From Brachionus koreanus (lineage: Eukaryota; Rotifera; Eurotatoria; Ploima; Brachionidae), in assembly GCA_016987375.1 (NCBI GenBank), contig PJRA01000473.1, positions 1,241,491 to 1,295,562 of the forward strand: DNA of 54,072 nt, written 5' to 3'. Both the position numbers and the translations under genes were made by a program. Shown here in pieces: positions 11,901 to 21,409 of the stretch (position 1 is the stretch's first letter; each line of letters opens with the position of its first letter). The notes under the pieces were generated by a model. It saw only the letters and a program-made list of their open reading frames with translations, was not told where the DNA came from and did not search any database.

Positions 11901-12746
11901 AGTTTTAATGCCGAAAAAACTTTCTGTAAACTATGATAAATGAGACTATGGTAGATGCTAATTAAAGTAGTTCCGAAATAGCATGATTCATTTAGCATTG
12001 TTTGAACTTTGATAATGACTTTTCAAGTTCAAGGATGAAGTATAACAATGAGGTGTTTACTATACTTGCTATTTGATTTTAAATATTTGAAAATATTTAA
12101 AAAATAAATTAAAAAAGATAGATTGTTTTGTCTTAAAAGGATTCATTTTATCTTACTTTTTGTACCAAGACGGCTTCATCGTTAGGTCTTTCGGTGCAAA
12201 GTGAAATTTCATTTTCACTCTTGCCTTGTTTCTTAGTAGGCTAAAAATAAGATTAATAAATTTTAAGAAATTAATTTATTTTAGAAAAAAATTACACTCT
12301 TGTTGTTGCTCTTGACATTTTTTCTATTTACACCGGTGTTTAGTTTGAGCTTAGACGAACTTAAACCAAAATCTATTTTATTCTGGTTTAATTTTGTTGC
12401 TAGTTACCTTTCAAAAATGTGAAAAATGTTCTTTCGATTTTTTTTCTCACATTTGGTGTTGGTCGAGTCGATTAGACATTTTGAGTCTTTTATAGTAGCC
12501 GATTGAAACAGTTTTGACTCTGAATTAGTCTTTGAGATATTGAGCGACGAGTTCTTGCGAGTATTGGTCAATTTGGACCAAATAAAATCGCTGACATTTC
12601 GCAGCTTGTTGCTCTTGGTTGTGGATACTTTAGACGATTTAACTTTAAAAAAAAACATATTTAAAACTTTAATAAAATTCGGGCTCATTTATTAGAGGAT
12701 GCATACCATTCTTGTCCCTAATTTGATCAAACGCTTCTTGACTCAT
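8922..12746 (-). CDS. Unrecognised Ser/Asn/Lys-rich 466-residue protein
   Basis: Five exons join with phases that all agree: 12746-12707, 12642-12408, 12359-12296, 12240-12157 and 9899-8922. The first three introns are 64, 48 and 55 bp, but the fourth is 2257 bp, so an unseen exon inside it cannot be excluded. The start is the ATG at 12746 (MSQEAFDQIRDKN). The protein is hydrophilic, mostly low complexity and probably disordered, with no signal peptide or membrane segment. Two patches look constrained: a basic segment ISAARRNPRTRQT near residue 165, and near the C-terminus EPVWKELAFRKHNAWSRKN. The latter resembles a short Trp motif I associate with vertebrate actin-regulatory CRACD/KIAA1211-like proteins, but that link is weak. 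The consistent splice phases argue for a real gene. The function is unknown. Confidence 0.7.
9900..12156 (-). other. Long intron 4 of the unrecognised gene
   Basis: The donor GTAAGA at 12156 and an acceptor ending AAG at 9900 bracket 2257 bp of AT-rich DNA. It contains one degraded MITE copy (about 11150-11325). A short coding-like patch around 10437-10510 is not convincing as an exon. Confidence 0.55.
11150..11325 (-). mobile_element. Degraded copy of the GGCAAAATG palindromic MITE
   Basis: The central part matches, in reverse orientation, the MITE copies at 23795-23974 and 43739-43918, including TTTGTTTACTAAATAATTTG and CTGAAAAATTGCACAAAAATC. The right end reads TTTTCATTTTGGCC and the left end has lost its GGC. 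It lies in intron 4 of the unrecognised gene. Confidence 0.6.
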
Positions 12747-15661
12747 TCTTCACCAATTTGGTTAAATCTGTCTTAACAAAAATATTTCTTAGCTCTAATA
12801 GCTATGTCTCATTAAGAACATATCTAAAATAAATGGGCATTTAGTTCACAATTGGCTTAGAATTCAAATCCTCTAAACTATTCAAAACATTTATGGCCTT
12901 TAGAGTCTCCTAATCCATTTCAAATAGATTTTAAATGAGAAAATTTCAAAATTACGTTTAAACTTGGCTTCCAATTAAGAGCGCTCTGCTTATCTCGCTC
13001 AGAGCGCCTTTTGGGCTAACATAAATTATCATAAACTCGACTCAGAGATAATATCCTTTTCAATTAGCAGAGTTGAAATCATCAAAATTCTAAAATGAAT
13101 AGAATGAAATTTATAATATTTGCATTTAAAGCGCTTTATTGTTAACAAATAGCTTATTTATGGCGCCTAGTTTTTCCACTCATGAATTTCAAAAATTGCT
13201 ATTCTAATTTGTATTTATTCTAGTAGTATCTAGTAAAAATAAAAAATTTTTTTGTTTTCAAATTAATTTTTTATTTTAATTAATTGTAGAAAAAAAAGTG
13301 ATGTTTTTGGATGCATTTAGAAACTTAGTAGTACATTGAAGAGATTTGGTGAAATGGACAAACAAACTCGTCCCAGTGAGAAAGCTGAATCATATAAATG
13401 CAAATATTTTGCTCTTAGTAAGAACGCTTATGGTCGTTGAATGCCTTGTGCAAACATAGCCACAAACGAAGAAATTGGGTCGTTGATTTTTGTCAATTTT
13501 TTAGAACACTATGTTTACGGTCCGTATTGACCGAGCTGGAGTAATGAATGTTAAATGCAAGCAAATGTTGTTTGTTTGAGGTTTTTAGTTAAAAGGGAAT
13601 TAGTGGCACAATTCGTAGATTAATTTTTAAGTCCAGACAAAAATTAATCCCTAATCCTCTATGTATATCTTTGCTCTTTGATATTTGTTTGTATTTTCTA
13701 ATATAGATAAGCCAAGATAGACAAACTGATGTATGTTTAGACTCAGCTTTAGGAATAAAAACCTTGTCACATAAGACTCAATTAAATTTCGTGATAAATT
13801 TTACAAATTTAACATTTTTAATAAACAAAAATTGCTAATACATTCATTTTAAATCTAAATGAACAAGGACAAAAATTATTTTTATTTATAGAGTGGTCTA
13901 ATTTTCTAAAAATTAATCACAAACAAACAATTAAAAAAGCTCAGTCATCTGTAAAAAATTTGCGCACATACTTATATTTTATTATTTTGATGATTATATT
14001 ACTGAATGTAAGTGCTAGTTTTTTTTTTTTAATTTTTATTTATCATTTTTTTCTCTTTAAAAAATATTTCAAGAAAATCAAATCAAATGAGACTAATTAG
14101 TTATCAGAATATTGAAAAATTAAGGGTCATTTTAAAAGATTTTTAAGATTTTGTTTATTTTTCTAATCAGAAATTCAAGAGGTTTACACTCTGAATAAGA
14201 TGTTAGTGAAATATAGGCTAGCCAAAATTTTAGGGAAGACCAAAATAAAACCATTCGGTTTTAACATTCTTATGTCAATTTCTTGACCCTTTTTTTGAAT
14301 CGTTTGCTCATTTCTAATATTTTTTTGCTTATCTTATGTGTTATTTTTCAAAAGAAGTAATAATTAAACTGGCTAAGAGTTTTTATTTTTCGAAATTTAA
14401 GTTGTTTGTTTATGTTTAAATTTGATGCTAAAAATTTTAATGATTTAAATAAAATTCTAGAATAATATGGCTTATATGCAATAAATCAATTTTCTTTTAA
14501 GATACTATACTATCATAACTCGCCAGAAAATTTAACAGAATAAAAAGAACCAATGGCAAAATCTAATAATGGAGAAAAAAACGTTTGGATTTTTTTATTC
14601 AAAATTGATAAATGTTGAAAGTTACAACTTTCGAGCTTTCTATCTACAATAATATAAATTTAATTTTTATAGATTTTGTTAAAAGATTTGATTTAAATTT
14701 TTCAATTTTTAATTTTTCTAATTAGTCAAAACTGCTATTTTACTTTTTAAAATAAATTCAATTTTTTTAAAATATAAATAAATGAAGTGTAAATCAGTCT
14801 ATAAGACAAGAGAATTAGCCTGTTAATTAACCTTGAACTAATAATAAAAAATTATATTTTTAAACTCTTTTTTTTTTAAAATAGACTTTTTCGTACAAGT
14901 TCAGTAAACCGGAAAAAATAATCCGGGCCAGTTTTTCTGGGTCCCAGGCGATTCGAATTAAAGAGAGTCAACTCTTTATTTTAAATTTAACTTGAATTTT
15001 AGTTATTATTTCAAATACTTATTTTTTTGGAATCTAACTGATGCTCCTAATTTTCAATTGATTTCTTTATCTTAATAGCTAGTATATAAGATTCAAACTT
15101 TATCAATGAGAGAGTTTTTTAATTTTTCAAGATATTTTATTTAATCAGTTAGACAACAAAATCGAAATCTTCATTTTTACTCGTTTAATTCGTCAATATT
15201 CTTTAATACACCCCGAGCAGGCCAGATGCACCACATATTTCTGCTGATTAGTTTTTTCTCTATTTTAAAAACCAATATAATTAAAAAAATTCATTTAGTA
15301 ATTAATCATTTAAAAAAACAGTTAAATTTAAAAAATTTTAAAAATTTTCAAATTTTATGAAATGCATAAATTGTAGTGCAAAAAAGTCGAACATTTTGCA
15401 AATACATGTGAATTTCGGAAATTTTCGGAAATTTAGAATTTTCTATCAGAAAAAATTAAATTTTGATTTAAAGAAAAACTATCCCAAAGTAATCAATTAA
15501 TAATTTTAGAATAAATGCACAAGATTTTTTTTATTTTATTATTTATTTAAAAACTTTTAAATTTTAATAGCTAATTTAATTGAAAAAAAGCTCTCAATTG
15601 TTTTTTAAAGAATAATTGTTAAATATTTTTAATTTTAAATCACCATAAATGAAAAATCAGT
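12747..15661. other. Long intergenic region with a GC-richer island
   Basis: No gene is supportable. At 12975-13010 a short GC-rich hairpin occurs (GCGCTCTG ... CAGAGCGC). From about 13330 to 13650 the sequence is clearly less AT-rich than its surroundings but carries scattered stops in the frames I checked. It lies 0.6-0.9 kb upstream of the start of the minus-strand gene at 12746, so it could be promoter or 5'UTR sequence. From 13650 to 15661 I see nothing. Confidence 0.4.
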
Positions 15662-16164
15662 TTAAGAATCTCCTTGTGCTTTGATTTCATTCGCCATTTG
15701 TATAAAATTACAAAATGTGCAGCTTAAATAAAAATAGATAATTTTTTCAAAAAAAAAATTAAAACTTACAATTCGAATATTAAATAATCTTTCCACATTT
15801 GACCCTAAATTAAGTTTTTTAGAAAAAATATACAAATAATGACCCAAAACAGACTCTAATTCTGTATCCTTGTCTAACTTTGGTTCTAAGATACAAGGCA
15901 CTATGAGGACAAAAAACTGGTGTACAAAAACATTCCTAATATAAGTAATATAATTATTTTAATGTTTATTTGAACAATAATTACTCCAGCATCTTGAAAT
16001 GTTGAACATACAAAACAAGGAAAACAAAAATATGCAAAGCAGCAAGTTTTAAAATCACTACAGCAGTCACATAAGCCAAACGAAAACTCGTTTTCATAAA
16101 GTTTAAATGTTGGTTGCCTAGTAGCAGTTGGTTGTCCGGTATTAATTGTTATACTGGTTGTCAT
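15662..16164 (-). CDS. PLAC8-family cysteine-rich protein (first copy)
   Basis: Exons 16164-15985, 15935-15855, 15804-15770 and 15722-15662, split by introns of 49, 50 and 47 bp, encode 118 residues. After a Thr-rich N-terminus the protein shows the PLAC8/cornifelin pattern: FSFGLCDCCSDFKTCCFAY, FCFPCFVC, then a second Cys block (ECFCTPVFCP), LRTKVRQGYRIRG, WKDYL and a C-terminal CTFCNFIQMANEIK. PLAC8 proteins are small, usually membrane-associated Cys-rich proteins; plant members affect cell number and metal transport, and animal roles are diverse. The length fits the family (about 110-150 aa). A paralogue with identical exon structure and phases lies at 28139-28643 on the same strand. Confidence 0.9.
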
Positions 16165-18078
16165 TTTATTTTAGAAAAAGCTTTCTTTTCAAATTTAAAT
16201 TTAAAAATTTCAAGAAAAAATGTTACTTATATAGATTTACTTTTAGCAATCAAATAGAAAAAAAAAGAATAGTTGTTATATCAACGAAAAAGGTTATAAA
16301 ATTAGGTAATGCAATATTATTGAATATTTTCTTTATTTTGAAAATGTTTGAATTAGAAAAAAATTTGATATTCTTTCAATATATTTTAGTAACTAATATA
16401 TTTAAAAAAGAAGTATAAATAAAAAAATCTAAAGTATTGTTAGGATTAAAAGCTATTTTATTTTTATTAAACTCCAGCATTTTACTTTCTTTGTTTTGAT
16501 AAAGAAACAAAATTTTTATTTAAAAGGAATCTACCAAAAATTTTCGTTGATATAACGACAGTTTTTGATTGTAGAAATAATTTAAAATTAAATAAATTTT
16601 TAAAAATATAACAAAAAATTATACATTTATTTGAAAAGCTATGTTAGATTAATTTGAAATTATTTTCAACTTTAAAATAAACACTTTAAAATAAAAAATG
16701 CTTAGGCTTAAATTAAATATTTTTACTAAATTTTTTTTTCATTATTCTAGCAATTGTTCATTTTATGTTTGTTTTTCATGATTTTTCCATTAATCAAAAC
16801 ACAGCCTAGCAGCTACCATTTCATCCATGTTGAACATTCTAAAATTACATTATCCAAATGATCCTACAAAATCGAATCTATAATAGAAAATAAATTCTTA
16901 ATTTTAAAACAAAAATTAAATAATAGAAAATTAGTTTTTACAAAATTTTTTTTTCAAATTATTTTTTTTGTTTTAAAATCAAGTTTTATAACACTTTAGT
17001 TTAAAAAATTTCAGAATTTGCATTCAGTAATAGTCAATTACTGAACAAATTGCCCAGTACGCTTTGAATTATTTGTTACATAGTTCATATTAATAGATTA
17101 ATTTATATTAATAAAATTAATATCTTTTGCCATACACAGTTCTTTAAAGAACTATGAACTACTAAGAACTACTTAGAACTATGTATTGCAAGGTCTAAAT
17201 TTAGGTGTAACCAAATATAGTTTGGAAAGCCGTTGTGCAAGGTTTTCGTTCTGATTCACAATAGTGTGTTTGAATAAAAGCACATTGCGTAAAATTGGTT
17301 AGGTAGCAGATTAGGGTTAATATATAAGAGTTAAAGAGGAAAAATATCCCAAATTGATTTTAGCGCTAAACAATTGAATTTAAACGTTCAAAATATATCA
17401 ATTAGCTATTTCAAATTTACTTAAAAAAATTTATAATTTTAGATCAATTAATAATTATGTAATAAATTAAATTAATTAATTCTCTTGACGCTTTAACCTG
17501 CTAATTTAAACTTAAAGTTTGCTTATTTAAAAATATCTGTTTTGTAGAATTTTCAAAATTTTAGTATTAAAATTTATTTCATTTTATTATATTTTAAAAA
17601 TCAACTTTAACAATATCAGTTAGCATCTATTTTTCTAAATGTAAAAAAATGAAATTTGAAAAAACTTATTCTAAATTTCAGGGTAAAAATTGATTTTTTC
17701 AAAATAAAAAATTGATATGAAATTTTATACAAAACGTCAAAAGAAAAAGAACAGAAGAACAGAACTTAAGTTTTGAAAGTTTTTACTTTTTGTTTTGACA
17801 ATTTGGTATGATATTTCATAATGCAAAAAAGAAAATTATTTTTTGCCTTCATGGTTTAGTTTAAATTTTTTTTTAATCCGGGACGAATATAACTATTCCA
17901 TTTTAACAATATTTATCTTTAGAATGAAATTTAAAGTGTCAATTTTTATTTAAAATTTAATTTTTTTTAAAAACAATAATGTAACTAATAAAAAATAAAA
18001 ATTATCATATATTTTACTTATTTTTCTTTTGTAAAATTCTAAATGTCTAAGTATAAAGTATAAAGTATAAAAAAATGT
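16165..18078. other. Intergenic; possible short inverted-repeat element
   Basis: A plus-strand open frame at 16146-16418 is low complexity and not convincing. About 19 bases containing GTTATATCAACGAAAA at 16275-16293 recur inverted at about 16535-16553, so a small inverted-repeat element of roughly 280 bp is possible. The rest of the spacer up to the LINE target site shows nothing I can name. Confidence 0.35.
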
Positions 18079-18106
18079 AAAAATTTTTTTACTAATTTAA
18101 GGTTGT
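18079..18106. repeat. LINE target-site duplication, copy at the element's 3' end
   Basis: This 28-bp segment contains ACTAATTTAAGGTTGT after an A/T tract. It recurs at 23514-23541 with a single difference, and the two copies flank the retrotransposon. Confidence 0.85.
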
Positions 18107-18129
18107 TTATTTATTTATTTATTAATTCT

Positions 18130-18200
18130 AAGCTAAGGCCGATCGCCGACCACTTGCTCAGTGACCCGTCAAATAAGGGGCACTGTGTTTTGCATAAAAA
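18130..18200 (-). other. 3'-terminal stem-loop of the LINE
   Basis: Just before the AATA tail the element's RNA can pair CAGTG and CCC with GGG and CACTG around a loop. It is followed by a second GC-rich palindromic stretch (GGTCGGCGATCGGCC). Such 3' hairpins are recognised by the cognate reverse transcriptase at the start of target-primed synthesis in several LINE families. Here that role is inferred from position and from the GC contrast with the AT-rich leader and tail. Confidence 0.55.
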
Positions 18201-18370
18201 TATAAAAATTACAAAATTGTGTGTAAATGGTACCGAAAAAATTAAAAAAGTGCCATAGTTTCTATTTACAATTTTAGATATTCAATGATAAAATACAATT
18301 AGTCTAAGAAAAAATCATTCCTAAAAAAATGTTTGACTTTTAATTGATAGGAAACTGTCGGATTTGAAAA

Positions 18371-21300
18371 CTAAGCTACATCAAATCTACAAATCTGGAA
18401 TATTAAGCCCGATATGTTATCTTTTCTCCCTGTCTTATATATATCTCTGAGCTTTTGGACTTTGACATCGTTTCTTTGATTTGAACGGTATTTAGTAGTG
18501 ATATTCAGCTTAACAAGTTTGCATTTGTCCTGTAGTGACATGTTTTCCTCTTCCAATTCTCGGGTAAGTTCCAGTATTTCACAAATGAAGTCGTCTGGAA
18601 TCGGTTGTTTTGCTAGCTCAATCATCATCTTCTTAGTGAGTTCATTTTCAATTAATCGATTGAAAAAGTCAACCTTAATGTTTTTGATGATGTAATCCGT
18701 AGGCATGATATTCAAAGACAAGAATAAGCTTGTTGTACGACACCTCCTTGGTATAGTTAGTAGTCCTTTGACTATGTTACCCTCTGTTCTTCTAATGTCA
18801 TTCAGTGAGCTCGCATTTATGTTCATATTCTCAATCCCATAAGTTAAAACTGGCCTCACATAGGTCTTGTAAAGATGGGCCTTCATATTTGGATGCATTT
18901 GATTTGTTACTATACCCAGGGTCTTCAATTTTGACACTGCATTTATGGCTAGACTCTTCCTCTTGTTCCAATGTTTAATATTGTTGAGCTCATCTGATAT
19001 TTCGAACCCAAGATACCGCATTGTATCAACTCTCTTAATTTTCTTTCCATCTAGGGTCAATGGACTATCAGACGTGTTTATTATTCTATCTTTTGCTCTC
19101 TTACTAATACGATTATTGAATGTCATGTAAAGTGTTTTTTCTGGATTATATTTTATTCCAGTGGTTTTACCATAATCAGAAATTGCGTTTAGTTGTTCTT
19201 GGCTGCCATTTTTGGTGTTGCTAATAACAACTATATCATCAGCATAGAGCAATATGCTGATTTTCAAGTCACCCACTTTCACCCCAACATCGATTTTTTC
19301 GACTTTTTTTATTACGTCTTCTATATAGATCGAAAATAGTTTTGGAGACAGGACGCCACCCTGCCTAACTCCAACAGATGTTCTAAATGTAGCAGAGTAT
19401 TCATTATCATTTGTCACTAACATAAAAGACTCGCCGTAGTAATTAATTATGCTTTTTATGATGGCTGGATGTATACCTGATTTGACTAGTTTTTGCCATA
19501 AAATTTCTCTGTCCACTTTGTCAAAAGCCTTGGATGCATCAATGGCAGTGACAAATACCCATTTCCCATGGTGTAGTGATGCTTTAATAGCTTGTTTAAG
19601 GGTAAAAATTGCATGGCTACAGGATGATTTTGCTTTGAAGCCAAACTGAAGTTGATTATCATTGTGAAACTTTTTTACTTCTTTCAGTAAAACCGACTCA
19701 AATAAATTCGCTAGGCTATCTGAAATCGCAACTGGTCGCAAGTTACCGGTATCATCTACTGGTTTTTTTTCGTCTTTAATCAATGGCTTTATTATTGAGA
19801 TGTTGAACAAGTATGGGACCATTTGGCTGTTGATTGTTTTTTCAAAAAGATTTTTGAGAATATTTACTAATGTCGGTGACGCTGCGCACTTAATCATCTC
19901 ATTACTCACACCGTGTAAGCCGATGCTTTTACCGCTTGGTAGTGAGCTGATTATGTCACTTATGTCATTAGTTTCGAGCTTATAGTCGAACTCATGGTGT
20001 TGATACTTTCGGTTAAAGTCATCTAACCCTGAATTACTTTCAATATCAAGTACAGTATCGTTCTTTTCGTTAAAAAGTTTAGTGTAGTGCTCTTTGATTG
20101 TTTGAAGATTGAGCTCGTTTTTTGAATTGTTGCGTTGGGCTGCCTTTATTTTTTTCCAGAATTGTTGCTTGTCCAATTTAAACAGTTCGTTGATTTTCTT
20201 CAGTTGCTTATTTTTAAGCAGTTGAATGTTATACCTTTTTTGCAGGCGAAATATTCGCTTCTTATCGGTATAAGTCCGTTTTTCTAGTTGGTCAAAGTTG
20301 GAATTTCGGTACTTTATATAAGATTCAATTACTTCATTGTGCAACTGTTGTAGTGTATTATCCCACCATCTCTTGAATTTCATACCTCCTATCGGCTTAC
20401 GTTTTTTCTGTCTAAGTTTATTGAGCTCATTTTTCACCATTGAAGCGGCGTTTATGAATGTGTTTGACAGTTGGTTAATTATGGCTGAAAGTTCTACTTT
20501 TAGCTCGTTTTTAGATTTAATGTTGTCTGTGTTACTCAGGCGCTCTTGAATACTTTCTAATTCACACTTGACACGGTTGTAGTATTTAAGTTTAACTTGT
20601 TGGTTTGTCCAATTTAAAGTTACATTTTTAACTGGTTCCTTCCGTTTAATTCTCTCAACTGAGGTGATTTCATATTCATAATCGAATTTAATACAGTTAT
20701 GGTCACTAAGATTACTTTGGTCAATCACAATTCTTGTATGCTTGACTTTGTTAAACTCTTCTTCCATGCATATAACATGATCTATCCAACTTTTTATAGA
20801 CGTATTATTTAGGTTGTCCTTACGTCTATATGTATAATCAAAGTGCTGTTCTTCATACAAATCCCTCATTATCATTTTATTTTTGTTTAAAAATAATTTT
20901 AATTGTTGAGTGTTGTGGTTGTCCTTTATTGGATCCGTATTCATATCTCCGACTAACAGAACTGATTTCTTTTTAAGAATTTGATCTTCTACTATTGATT
21001 GAATAAGTGCAATTTGGCAATCAAAATTGTGCTTTCCTTGATCTGTTTTATCAAAGTGGTACAGATGCACATTAATGATAGTTAGATTATCCACATTAAG
21101 TATGCCGATTCTTTCATCATAGAATTTTGCCGTATACTTTAATCTTTTATCAGTCACGAACGCTAATCCTCCTGACGAGCGCCCTTTAGTTGAGATTCTC
21201 CGTGCTTTGTTTGCAAGAATGATTTTGTCATTAACGTAGATTAAGTTATTTTGTTTTGAGAGGTCTTCAAGCCACGTTTCTTGAAGACAGAGTATATCAT

Positions 21301-21409
21301 GTTCTAATAAAAGTTTATTTATATAGTGTTGGTTTGTCTCGATTCCACCTACATTCAACGTTGCTATCTTCAGATTTAAAATTTTATTAGAGCATGATGC
21401 ACTTGGTTG
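18371..21409 (-). CDS. LINE ORF2: APE endonuclease and reverse transcriptase
   Basis: The frame is open from directly after the ORF1 stop codon (21409) to TAG at 18371. It encodes an endonuclease-exonuclease-phosphatase domain (about the first 230 residues: LQETW, GDMNTD, LSDHN) and then a reverse transcriptase, with AIDASKAFDKVDRE near 19510-19545, VRQGGVLSPKLF, and the catalytic YADD near 19237-19248. A C-terminal region with LGFEISDELN and YVRPVLTYGIE follows. All visible catalytic residues are intact. There is no ATG before the endonuclease: the first in-frame Met is inside GDMNTD, so an AUG-initiated product would lack part of the nuclease. ORF2 therefore probably depends on UGA readthrough from ORF1, a non-AUG start (for example TTG at 21358), or reinitiation. 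Confidence 0.92.
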   Translation of the reverse strand, partial: QPSASCSNKILNLKIATLNVGGIETNQHYINKLLLEHDILCLQETWLEDLSKQNNLIYVNDKIILANKARRISTKGRSSGGLAFVTDKRLKYTAKFYDERIGILNVDNLTIINVHLYHFDKTDQGKHNFDCQIALIQSIVEDQILKKKSVLLVGDMNTDPIKDNHNTQQLKLFLNKNKMIMRDLYEEQHFDYTYRRKDNLNNTSIKSWIDHVICMEEEFNKVKHTRIVIDQSNLSDHNCIKFDYEYEITSVERIKRKEPVKNVTLNWTNQQVKLKYYNRVKCELESIQERLSNTDNIKSKNELKVELSAIINQLSNTFINAASMVKNELNKLRQKKRKPIGGMKFKRWWDNTLQQLHNEVIESYIKYRNSNFDQLEKRTYTDKKRIFRLQKRYNIQLLKNKQLKKINELFKLDKQQFWKKIKAAQRNNSKNELNLQTIKEHYTKLFNEKNDTVLDIESNSGLDDFNRKYQHHEFDYKLETNDISDIISSLPSGKSIGLHGVSNEMIKCAASPTLVNILKNLFEKTINSQMVPYLFNISIIKPLIKDEKKPVDDTGNLRPVAISDSLANLFESVLLKEVKKFHNDNQLQFGFKAKSSCSHAIFTLKQAIKASLHHGKWVFVTAIDASKAFDKVDREILWQKLVKSGIHPAIIKSIINYYGESFMLVTNDNEYSATFRTSVGVRQGGVLSPKLFSIYIEDVIKKVEKIDVGVKVGDLKISILLYADDIVVISNTKNGSQEQLNAISDYGKTTGIKYNPEKTLYMTFNNRISKRAKDRIINTSDSPLTLDGKKIKRVDTMRYLGFEISDELNNIKHWNKRKSLAINAVSKLKTLGIVTNQMHPNMKAHLYKTYVRPVLTYGIENMNINASSLNDIRRTEGNIVKGLLTIPRRCRTTSLFLSLNIMPTDYIIKNIKVDFFNRLIENELTKKMMIELAKQPIPDDFICEILELTRELEEENMSLQDKCKLVKLNITTKYRSNQRNDVKVQKLRDIYKTGRKDNISGLIFQICRFDVA

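Noticed and set aside
14880..14960. GC-richer patch with GATTCGAATT considered as a tRNA T-arm
   Set aside because: No acceptor stem, anticodon arm or D-arm could be paired around it.
17305..17325. TTAGGGTTAA, telomere-like
   Set aside because: A single unit with no tandem repetition; expected by chance in AT-rich DNA.
18049..18076. Short AAGTATA tandem repeat beside the LINE target site
   Set aside because: Only about three units; ordinary simple-sequence DNA, not evidence of an array or origin.
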